DNA of 6,589 bases from an uncultured Bacilli bacterium (GTDB lineage Bacteria; Bacillota_I; Bacilli_A; RF39; UBA660), in contig CANQDN010000072.1 of NCBI GenBank assembly GCA_947593275.1, forward strand, positions 1 through 6,589, written 5' to 3'. A program made the translations under genes and the position numbers. Positions 1 through 4,853 of the stretch are shown one piece after another. The notes under the pieces are model-generated. The model saw only the letters and a program-made list of their open reading frames with translations. It had not been told where the DNA came from and did not search any database. Every line of letters begins with the position of its first letter. Position 1 is the stretch's first letter.

Positions 1-279
1 GATGAAGTTACCTATGCAGGTGGTTGTTATAAGAATGATTCATCCGGAAGTTGGATTTTTACGAGTAATTCCTTTTGGACTATGTCACCATATATATTTA
101 TGAATGATAACAGTGAAAAGGCTGGAATTATTAGCGTTTGGCTTTTATCACAAACTATTTGGTATCCTGGTAGTTCTGCAGACGAAAAATCAGGCCTTCG
201 TCCTGTAATAAATCTTAAATCTAATACAGAGTTTACAGGTGGAGGCACTACTAGCAATCCATTTATAGTAGTAAATTAA
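1..279 (+). CDS. C-terminal fragment of a modular surface/secreted protein (5' end outside window)
   Basis: Frame 1 is open from the first base and ends at TAA 277-279, giving the last 92 residues of a larger protein. It starts inside a DEV-TYAGG motif (residues 1-8). Next come a WTMSPY motif (26-31), a tryptophan-containing stretch (W47, W54) and the closing GLRPVINLKS motif (65-74) followed by a Gly/Thr-rich tail. I recall this ending from large families of secreted proteins of gut Bacillota, often annotated as hypothetical or DUF6273-like; that assignment is from memory and tentative. The order of motifs is what should follow the end of the gene at 4854, which stops within the matching DEV-AFA motif, so the two belong to one family. 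The last residues show no LPXTG sorting signal or membrane segment, so any anchor would be N-terminal. The function is unknown; a ligand-binding or adhesive role is only a guess. A terminator follows. Confidence 0.8.
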   Translation, partial: DEVTYAGGCYKNDSSGSWIFTSNSFWTMSPYIFMNDNSEKAGIISVWLLSQTIWYPGSSADEKSGLRPVINLKSNTEFTGGGTTSNPFIVVN

Positions 280-283
280 AAAA

Positions 284-322
284 TCTTGCCAATGCTGCTT
301 TCTAACTTATTCATTGGCAAGA
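284..322. repeat. Perfect 11-bp inverted repeat downstream of the first gene
   Basis: TCTTGCCAATG (284-294) and CATTGGCAAGA (312-322) are exact reverse complements separated by a 17-base spacer. They begin five bases after the stop codon. No T-run follows, so this is not a standard intrinsic terminator. It may be an RNA 3'-end stabilising hairpin, the first part of a double terminator, or a protein or recombination site. Confidence 0.7.
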
Positions 323-337
323 ATATAAAACTTCATT

Positions 338-360
338 GCAAGGACTCTTTCCTTGCTTTT
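338..360 (+). terminator. Rho-independent terminator after the surface-protein fragment
   Basis: GCAAGGA (338-344) pairs perfectly with TCCTTGC (350-356) around a 5-base loop. TTTT and further T-rich sequence follow directly. This should end the transcript of the left-end gene and insulate the yqfC operon. Confidence 0.75.
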
Positions 361-366
361 AATTTG

Positions 367-395
367 TCTTATTTTTCTATCTCTAAACATATTAT
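367..395 (+). promoter_or_regulatory. Candidate promoter for the yqfC operon (possibly sigma-E-like)
   Basis: TCTTATT (367-373), a 14-base spacer and CATATTAT (388-395) resemble the mother-cell sigma-E pattern of Bacillus (KMATATT, N14-15, CATACAnT), which is known to drive yqfD in B. subtilis. TATTAT (390-395) could equally be a sigma-A -10, but no good -35 lies at the right distance. The predicted start of transcription would fall near 402, giving a very short leader. AT-rich DNA yields such matches often, so this is tentative. Confidence 0.3.
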
Positions 396-411
396 TAAAT
401 GAGTGATTATT

Positions 412-654
412 ATGCGAATAATTAAAAATCTCCAAAACTTTCTATTAGATCAAGACTACTATATCGATATATTTAATAATTGTCTTCATGTTTATTATTA
501 TCAAGAATTATTAACTTTAACTCCCACTTTAATATCTCTTAAACTAAAAGAATTTACTCTTATAATTGAAGGTACTGACTTAATTATTTCATCTATGGAT
601 AATCATGAGATTTTAATTAAAGGTATAATTAATAATATGAGGTTTGAAAGATGA
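412..654 (+). CDS. yqfC: YqfC-family sporulation-associated protein
   Basis: A small protein of 80 residues, close to the roughly 90 of B. subtilis YqfC. It shows the family layout: an N-terminal basic/hydrophobic lead, a LHVYYYQELL segment (25-34, in place of the usual IHIYIENHRG-like motif), then LIIEGTDLII (50-59) and EILIKGII (66-73). YqfC has no established biochemical activity; it is conserved among endospore formers next to yqfD. I chose ATG 412. An in-frame GTG at 403 would add three residues. Neither has a good ribosome binding site; GAG at 401-403 is the only purine-rich hint for ATG 412. The stop TGA (652-654) overlaps the yqfD start by four bases (ATGA), indicating translational coupling. 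Recognition rests on motif resemblance plus the position directly before yqfD, since the sequence is divergent. Confidence 0.8.
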   Translation: MRIIKNLQNFLLDQDYYIDIFNNCLHVYYYQELLTLTPTLISLKLKEFTLIIEGTDLIISSMDNHEILIKGIINNMRFER

Positions 655-1826
655 AACATTACTTAAAAGTACGAATAAAAACCACTAAAAAAACAGATGT
701 AATTCTTAAATTAAACAAGATAAATGTGGATATTAAATATATTTCTTATGAAAAAGATTATCTTGTTTTAGATCTTTTAAAAAATGATTTAAAAAGAGTT
801 AAAAAGTATCTTCTTAGTTATCCAGTAGAAATAATTGATGAAGTTGGTTTATATAAAATAAAAGATAATTTAAAAAAACATAGTCTCTTTTTTATAAGTA
901 TTATATTTGCTATAGTTGTTTTTAGCGTTCTTTCTCATGTTATCATTAAAGTAAATATAATTCATCAAAATAAAGATATAAGAGAAATGCTTAAAAGTGA
1001 TTTAGCTAGTTTAGGTGTAACTCCTTTAAGTTTTAAGAAAAGTTACCAAGAATATGAAGAAATTATTAATACTATTAAAAATAATCATAAAGATGAAATA
1101 GAGTGGCTGGAAATAGATGTTGATGGGATGGTTATTAATGTTCGGGTGGAGGAGCGCATTTTAACAACTCCCAAGGAAGAAGAGGGGTATTGTAATATAA
1201 TTGCTAGTAAATCGGGCATTATAACAAGTATTCTAACCAGCAGGGGAGTTCCTATAGTAGGTATGAATGATTATGTAGAAAAAGATGATCTTTTAATTAC
1301 TGGAGAAATAAGTCTTTATGATGAGGTTAAAAATAATGTTTGTGCCCAAGGAGAAGTATACGCGGAAGTTTGGTATTCTGTTAAGACCAAGTATCCTTTA
1401 AATTATACTGAAGAAGCTAAAACAGGAAAGATGCGTTTTAATATAATGGTTAAAAATAGCACTAATGAATACACCATTTTAAAGAGTCGAGTTAAAGAAA
1501 AAACTGTGCAAAAAATTTTTTTATTTAAGATTTTTAATTATGAGGTATATCTGGAAAAAGAATATGAAGTAATTCGAAAAGATAAAACTTATTCGGAAGA
1601 AGTAGCCTTAAAAAAAGCTTTAGATAATGTTCATAATCATCTATCCGTCAATGCATCGCCAACAAAAAAGATAATTAACGAAAAGGTCTTGAAAAAAAGT
1701 GTAAAAAATGGTAATTTAGATATAGAGATTTTTATCGCCTTAGAAGAACAAATAGGTGTAGCTAAACCTTACACTAAAGAAATGGATAGTGATACTGGTG
1801 ATACAAGAAATAATGGAAATAGTTAG
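651..1826 (+). CDS. yqfD: YqfD-family sporulation protein (membrane anchored)
   Basis: A protein of 391 residues against about 398 in B. subtilis YqfD. Residues 1-75 form a soluble basic N-terminal domain. One transmembrane helix spans about 78-99. An extracytoplasmic (or intermembrane) domain follows, with the family signatures EWLEIDVDGM (151-160), VRVEER (164-169) and a Gly/Val-rich element around GIITSILTSRGVPIVGMNDYV between 189 and 209, followed by KDDLLITGE. YqfD is described as a sporulation protein expressed in the mother cell; its mechanism is not established. The start ATG 651 overlaps the yqfC stop and is preceded by GAGG (639-642) eight bases away. The last 20 or so residues are polar (Asp/Asn/Ser rich) and overlap the next gene. 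Presence of intact yqfC and yqfD implies a sporulating ancestor, and perhaps a living sporulation programme. Confidence 0.9.
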   Translation: MKHYLKVRIKTTKKTDVILKLNKINVDIKYISYEKDYLVLDLLKNDLKRVKKYLLSYPVEIIDEVGLYKIKDNLKKHSLFFISIIFAIVVFSVLSHVIIKVNIIHQNKDIREMLKSDLASLGVTPLSFKKSYQEYEEIINTIKNNHKDEIEWLEIDVDGMVINVRVEERILTTPKEEEGYCNIIASKSGIITSILTSRGVPIVGMNDYVEKDDLLITGEISLYDEVKNNVCAQGEVYAEVWYSVKTKYPLNYTEEAKTGKMRFNIMVKNSTNEYTILKSRVKEKTVQKIFLFKIFNYEVYLEKEYEVIRKDKTYSEEVALKKALDNVHNHLSVNASPTKKIINEKVLKKSVKNGNLDIEIFIALEEQIGVAKPYTKEMDSDTGDTRNNGNS

Positions 1827-2421
1827 ACAGTCAATTAATACAATGTGGCCTATGCTTACTATTTTTTTAGTAATAATTGCTACTGTTCGAATTGCCGCGA
1901 TTAAATCAAATAATGAAAGATTAGTTTTTTATAAAGAATTTTCTAGTCTCTTATTTATTATATATGTTTTCTTACTTTATGAACTTTTAACAAGAACAGA
2001 ATTAAATTCTGTAAGTGGGTATAATTTAGTGCCTTTTACAGAGATATTTCGATATAGAATAGGTAGTGAAGCTTTTTATTTTAATGTTGTGGGAAATATT
2101 GCTTTATTTATTCCTTTTGGTTATTTTATATCTACTTATATTAAACCTAATCGGATTTTACCTATTTTAATTGTAAGTGTAATATCGAGTGCTACTGTGG
2201 AGTTTGTTCAGTTTTGTATTGGCCGGAGTTTTGATGTTGATGATATATTACTGAATGCAACGGGAGCAATATGTGGATTTTTATTATATGTTTCTTTAAA
2301 TGCTGTTAAAAAATATTTACCAGGGATATTTGATCATGAATTAATTTATAATATTATTTGTTTTATTATCTTGATTTTAATGGTTGGTTATTTATTAAAT
2401 ATTATGGGGGTTTTACAATGA
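1813..2421 (+). CDS. VanZ-family membrane protein
   Basis: A 202-residue hydrophobic protein with about five or six predicted membrane helices (roughly 13-30, 43-60, 92-110, 113-128, 146-165 and 178-197). It carries the VanZ-family signature: NLVPF (71-75), GNIALFIPFG (94-103), E130 with Q133, and GRSFDVDD (137-144) followed by N148. VanZ itself gives low-level teicoplanin resistance in enterococci, but most relatives are uncharacterised envelope proteins, so no resistance should be read into this gene. ATG 1813 is preceded by GGTGAT (1797-1802), ten bases away. In-frame GTG codons at 1789 and 1798 lie upstream but lack a comparable site. The gene overlaps yqfD by 14 bases and ybeY by four (ATGA), so it is firmly in the operon. 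In B. subtilis this position holds phoH and yqfF (pgpH). Confidence 0.88.
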   Translation: MEIVRQSINTMWPMLTIFLVIIATVRIAAIKSNNERLVFYKEFSSLLFIIYVFLLYELLTRTELNSVSGYNLVPFTEIFRYRIGSEAFYFNVVGNIALFIPFGYFISTYIKPNRILPILIVSVISSATVEFVQFCIGRSFDVDDILLNATGAICGFLLYVSLNAVKKYLPGIFDHELIYNIICFIILILMVGYLLNIMGVLQ

Positions 2422-2861
2422 ATAAGTTTGTTATAAATGATTTATATCATGTTAGTTTTAAATATAATTATTTAAAAAAAGTAATTAAGACTACTTTAAA
2501 GCATGAAAAGGTGAAGAATGCGACTTTTTCTCTTATATTTGTTGATGAAGAAGAAATAAAAAGAATAAATAAAGAATATCGAGGAATTGATAAAGTTACG
2601 GATGTAATATCTTTTGCTTTAGAAGATTCTGGTGATTTAATAACTAGTAAAATTCGGGTTTTAGGGGATATATATATATGTATTCCAAGAATGCTTAGTC
2701 AAGCTCAGGATTATGGGCATTCGCTAAAAAGAGAGTTAGCATTTTTAACTGTTCATGGTCTTTTACATTTACTGGGATATGATCATCAAACCAAAGAAGA
2801 GGAAGAAAAAATGTTTGCGTTACAGGAGTTGATTTTAAATGAAGAAGGTATCACAAGATAA
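2418..2861 (+). CDS. ybeY: Endoribonuclease YbeY (rRNA maturation factor)
   Basis: A 147-residue protein, typical YbeY length. The metal-binding motif of the family is intact: H113, H117 and H123 in HGLLHLLGYDH, coordinating a catalytic zinc. YRGIDKVTDVISF (54-66) matches the conserved NxxYRxxxxxTDVLSF region. YbeY is a single-strand endoribonuclease required for 16S rRNA 3'-end maturation and ribosome quality control in the cytoplasm. I chose ATG 2418, four bases inside the vanZ-like gene, because GGGGG (2406-2410) lies seven bases upstream; the longer open frame from 2358 would add 20 residues that encode nothing family-like. Together with era two genes downstream it forms a ribosome-assembly pair in one transcript; YbeY and Era are reported to interact in bacteria. 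Confidence 0.96.
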   Translation: MNKFVINDLYHVSFKYNYLKKVIKTTLKHEKVKNATFSLIFVDEEEIKRINKEYRGIDKVTDVISFALEDSGDLITSKIRVLGDIYICIPRMLSQAQDYGHSLKRELAFLTVHGLLHLLGYDHQTKEEEEKMFALQELILNEEGITR

Positions 2862-3267
2862 AGATAAGAAATTTAACCGGGAAAGTGTTAAAGTTTATGG
2901 ATACAAGCGCTTTTTTAAGAGTATAAAGTATTCTATCGCAGGTCTTTATTATGCTTATAGGTATGAACAGAGTTGTTGGATTCATGGTTTTGCGACTATT
3001 TTAGCAATTATCATGGGTATAATTTTTAAAATTAAATTATCGGAATGGGCTATTATATTTATTGCTCTAGGAGCGATATTAGCTTTAGAACTTATTAATA
3101 CGGCGATAGAAGCTACTGTTGATTTAGTAACTACAGAGATACATCCTCTTGCTAAAATTGCTAAAGATTGTGGTTCTGCTGCTTCATTTGTTATGTCTAT
3201 AGTTTCGATAGTTATTTCTCTTTTTGTTTTTGGTCCTTATTTACAAGAATTATTTAAATTATTATAA
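2839..3267 (+). CDS. dgkA: Diacylglycerol kinase family protein, probably undecaprenol kinase
   Basis: A 142-residue membrane protein of the prokaryotic DgkA family. The signature ELINTAIEATVDL (84-96: E84, N87, E91, D95) is followed by HPLAKIAKD (102-110), which matches the conserved active-site region. Three membrane helices are expected, at about 49-65, 69-90 and 112-132. Gram-positive members such as B. subtilis DgkA phosphorylate undecaprenol rather than diacylglycerol, returning the lipid carrier to peptidoglycan and wall polymer synthesis; that specificity is inferred from lineage. The first 25 or so residues are a charged Lys/Asp-rich extension before the amphipathic entry helix. ATG 2839 lies 23 bases inside ybeY and has AGGAG (2824-2828) ten bases upstream, within the ybeY coding region. 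The cdd gene that often follows is missing; era comes next after 23 bases. Confidence 0.93.
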   Translation: MKKVSQDKDKKFNRESVKVYGYKRFFKSIKYSIAGLYYAYRYEQSCWIHGFATILAIIMGIIFKIKLSEWAIIFIALGAILALELINTAIEATVDLVTTEIHPLAKIAKDCGSAASFVMSIVSIVISLFVFGPYLQELFKLL

Positions 3268-3290
3268 TTAATAGGAAAGGTGGGTTTAGA

Positions 3291-4172
3291 ATGCGTAGTG
3301 GTTTTGTAAGTTTAATTGGTCGACCTAATGTGGGTAAATCAACTTTATTAAATACTTTAGTTAATAAAAAAGTTGCGATAACATCTAAGGTCGCGGGTAC
3401 TACTAGAAACATTATTCAAGGAATTTATAATACTCCTAATTGTCAAATTGTTTTTGTTGATACTCCGGGAATAATTCGGCCAATTAATAAATTAGGTAAA
3501 ATTACTAATAAACAAGCGATTGCGATGGTAAAAGATATAGATTGTCTTCTTTTTGTAGTTGATGCTGCAGCGGGTTTAGGTAAAGGGGATAAATTTATCT
3601 TAAATGTTTTAAAGAAATCTAATGCGCCTGTAATATTAATTTTAAATAAAATAGATAAACTTACTAATGAAGATATTATGTATAGTATAAATGAATATAA
3701 AGATTTGTATCCTTTCGCTGAGATTGTGCCTGTTTCTGCTTTAACTAAAGATAATGTTGATCATTTATTAGAAGTTATTAAAGGTTATTTAAAAGATGAT
3801 ATTCAATATTTTGATTCTAATGTTGTTACAAGTAATAGTAAATATTTTATGATTAGTGAAATAGTGAGGGAAAAGCTTTTTGATGTCATGCATGATGAAA
3901 TACCTCATAGTCTTACTTGTCATACAGTATTTTATGAAGAAAAAGAAAATATTATTAATATTAATGTTGATATAATTGTTGATCGGGATTCGATTAAAAA
4001 GATTATTATTGGTAAAAAGGGAGATACAATAAAAGAAGTAGGAACTAAAGCTAGACATGAATTAGAAGAAATGTTAGGGAAGAAAGTTTATTTAGAGCTT
4101 TTTGTTAAAACTATTAAAAATTGGAAAGATAAAGATAAATATATAAAAGAATTAGGTTTTTTAGATTACTAA
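3291..4172 (+). CDS. era: GTPase Era
   Basis: A 293-residue protein, standard Era length. All G motifs are present: G1 GRPNVGKS (10-17), the TTR G2 region (37-39), G3 DTPG (57-60), G4 NKID (119-122) and G5 SAL (149-151). The C-terminal KH domain includes HDEIPHS (201-207), the GKKG loop (241-244) and VKTIKNW (272-278). Era binds the 3' end of 16S rRNA and assists late 30S subunit assembly, linking it to growth control. The stretch before the KH domain (about 172-187) departs from the usual YPEDQ-type linker but keeps a following EIVREKL match (190-196). ATG 3291 has an excellent ribosome binding site, AAAGGTGG (3276-3283), seven bases upstream. Codons are T-ended: isoleucine is ATT 24, ATA 11 and ATC 1. 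This contrasts with the first half of the gene at 4854. Confidence 0.98.
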   Translation: MRSGFVSLIGRPNVGKSTLLNTLVNKKVAITSKVAGTTRNIIQGIYNTPNCQIVFVDTPGIIRPINKLGKITNKQAIAMVKDIDCLLFVVDAAAGLGKGDKFILNVLKKSNAPVILILNKIDKLTNEDIMYSINEYKDLYPFAEIVPVSALTKDNVDHLLEVIKGYLKDDIQYFDSNVVTSNSKYFMISEIVREKLFDVMHDEIPHSLTCHTVFYEEKENIININVDIIVDRDSIKKIIIGKKGDTIKEVGTKARHELEEMLGKKVYLELFVKTIKNWKDKDKYIKELGFLDY

Positions 4173-4194
4173 AAAGCTTTTTTTAAGCCTTTTT
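4171..4194 (+). terminator. Weak hairpin with T-run after era
   Basis: AAAAAGCTT (4171-4179) can pair with AAGCCTTTTT (4185-4194) with one bulged C, around a T-rich loop. The hairpin starts in the era stop codon. It is AT-rich and probably a partial terminator or a processing/attenuation point that lets some transcripts read on into yqzL. Confidence 0.35.
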
Positions 4195-4223
4195 GAATAA
4201 AATTAATGGTGATGACACATAAT
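4193..4223 (+). promoter_or_regulatory. Possible weak promoter for yqzL
   Basis: TTGAAT (4193-4198) and CATAAT (4218-4223) are four-of-six and five-of-six matches to the sigma-A -35 and -10. The 19-base spacer is longer than ideal. It would supply yqzL if the hairpin after era stops most transcripts. Confidence 0.25.
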
Positions 4224-4245
4224 TAAATTAGAAAGGATAGTTAAA

Positions 4246-4338
4246 ATGAATAAAAAGGAAGCTTGGAATAAATTTAAAAAAACTGGTAAAGTTGAAGATT
4301 ATTTAGAATATAAAAGAATTGAAAAAGAAGAAGAATAA
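4246..4338 (+). CDS. yqzL: YqzL-family small protein
   Basis: A 30-residue open frame that standard length cut-offs would miss. It contains the YqzL-type pattern W-x2-F-x2-TG-x-(V/I)-x2-YL-x-YK-x2-E: W7, F10, T13-G14, Y19-L20, Y22-K23, ending in a Glu/Lys tail. In B. subtilis the yqzL gene (a slightly longer product, as I recall) sits between era and recO, the same position after era seen here. The molecular function of YqzL is not known to me. ATG 4246 has AAAGGA (4232-4237) eight bases upstream, a clear ribosome binding site for so short a frame, and a strong terminator starts right at its stop codon. These three independent points make it a real gene rather than chance. Confidence 0.85.
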   Translation: MNKKEAWNKFKKTGKVEDYLEYKRIEKEEE

Positions 4339-4362
4339 AGCACCATTATAAGTGGTGTTTTT
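4337..4362 (+). terminator. Rho-independent terminator after yqzL
   Basis: CACCATT (4341-4347) pairs with AGTGGTG (4351-4357), with one T-G wobble, around a three-base loop, and TTTTT follows (4358-4362). The stem can extend through AAAG/TTTT outside. It ends the yqfC-to-yqzL block. Read in reverse it has only a poor T-tract (CTTTATT), so it may also weakly stop transcripts of the opposing XRE gene. Confidence 0.82.
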
Positions 4363-4430
4363 AAGTGTAGGGGGTTTATGATATTTTATTCCATTCAAAA
4401 AATAAATTTAGATAATTTTAAAAAATATAT

Positions 4431-4458
4431 TTTCCAAATTTAATATCTGTGCTATAAT
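4431..4458 (+). promoter_or_regulatory. Extended -10 sigma-A promoter candidate facing the XRE gene
   Basis: TATAAT (4453-4458) is a perfect -10 and is preceded by TG plus one base (TGCTATAAT), the extended -10 form. TTTCCA (4431-4436) is a four-of-six -35 at a 16-base spacer. Transcription would start near 4465, run antisense through the XRE gene and could continue to the surface-protein gene at 4854 as a leader of nearly 390 bases. Confidence 0.55.
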
Positions 4459-4498
4459 CATAAAGAAGGTAGCAATTTTTTATTACGCATCAATTTCA

Positions 4499-4514
4499 AC
4501 TGTTACCGGAATTT
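4499..4514 (+). repeat. Direct repeat copy 1 (3' side of the XRE gene)
   Basis: ACTG-TT-ACCGGAATTT. It matches the copy at 4782-4797 in 14 of 16 bases, including a perfect 10-base core ACCGGAATTT. It ends three bases beyond the XRE stop codon. Confidence 0.7.
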
Positions 4515-4517
4515 CTC

Positions 4518-4730
4518 TTATATGAATGGTAAAAATATTTTGTACAATTCGACATCTAAGACAGTACATATTTCAAATAAAGTCAAAGTAGGTACATTTA
4601 TTTTTCCACATTCTATATCACTAATATATGAATTGCTTAAATTAGCTTTCTCAGCCAGTTTCTCTTGAGTGTAGCCTTTAAGCTTTCGATATTTGCGAAT
4701 ATTTTTTCCAAGATTTATTAGAACATCCAT
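4518..4730 (-). CDS. Small XRE-family helix-turn-helix transcriptional regulator
   Basis: A 70-residue protein that is essentially one Cro/C1-type (HTH_3) domain. LGKNIRKYRKLKGYTQEKLAEKANLS (7-32) gives helices 1 and 2. SNSYISDIECGK (32-43) is the recognition helix with the typical S-x-I-x-x-I/W-E-x-G ending. NVPTLTLFEICTVLDVEL (45-62) gives helices 4 and 5. It has no effector or dimerisation domain beyond this, as in small phage-type or SinR/immunity-type repressors. I chose the ATG at 4730 because AGGTG (bases 4741-4737) lies six bases upstream; a GTG at 4739 would add three residues but is itself inside that site. It is divergent from the surface-protein gene and the only minus-strand gene, so control of that neighbour and of itself is a reasonable inference. 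Two 16-base direct repeats flank it and could be its operators. Confidence 0.92.
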   Translation of the reverse strand: MDVLINLGKNIRKYRKLKGYTQEKLAEKANLSNSYISDIECGKINVPTLTLFEICTVLDVELYKIFLPFI

Positions 4731-4853
4731 TTTAATCACCTATATAAATAGTTTAATATTTTTTTATGAAGTAATATATAGACTGACACCGGAATTTTGG
4801 GTATAGAGTGGTAAATAGGAGGATATTTAGTAGAAAGAAAGGAGTTAAATAAT
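4731..4853. promoter_or_regulatory. Divergent intergenic region between the XRE and surface-protein genes
   Basis: These 123 bases should hold both start regions. I see a strong ribosome binding site AAAGGAG (4838-4844) for the surface-protein gene. CTGACA (4783-4788, five of six for a -35) overlaps the second repeat and TATAGA (4802-4807) resembles a -10, but the spacer of 13 is too short for a normal sigma-A pair. No convincing promoter for the XRE gene was found, though several AT-rich -10-like hexamers exist. Confidence 0.4.
4782..4797 (+). repeat. Direct repeat copy 2 (5' side of the XRE gene)
   Basis: ACTG-AC-ACCGGAATTT, 283 bases after copy 1 and in the same orientation. It sits in the divergent promoter region 57 bases upstream of the surface-protein start codon, a sensible place for an operator. 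Confidence 0.7.

Larger units (their letters stand above)
4363..4517. other. Intergenic region where recO would be expected
   Basis: These 155 AT-rich bases hold no convincing gene and no RecO-like reading frame. They contain a promoter-like site (4431-4458) and one member of a direct repeat (4499-4514). An ATG at 4378 opens only a 21-codon frame with no recognisable features. Confidence 0.6.

Noticed and set aside
27..257. Minus-strand open frame opposite the left-end fragment
   Set aside because: It is antisense to a coding region with recognisable family motifs, has no ribosome binding site and encodes nothing recognisable.
1813..2421. Glycopeptide resistance gene vanZ
   Set aside because: Only family-level motifs match; there is no vanHAX/vanY context, and the gene sits in a housekeeping operon.
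3789..4058. Minus-strand open frame inside era
   Set aside because: Low-complexity Asn/Ile-rich shadow of era coding sequence with no ribosome binding site.
4378..4443. 21-codon frame after GGGGG between yqzL and the XRE gene
   Set aside because: The purine run is only three bases from the ATG, the peptide has no recognisable pattern, and it bears no likeness to the start of RecO.
4450..4480. TGCTA...TAGCA hairpin followed by a T-run
   Set aside because: The stem is only five base pairs with a 15-base loop, and its 5' arm is the -10 region of the promoter candidate, so it would not act as its terminator.
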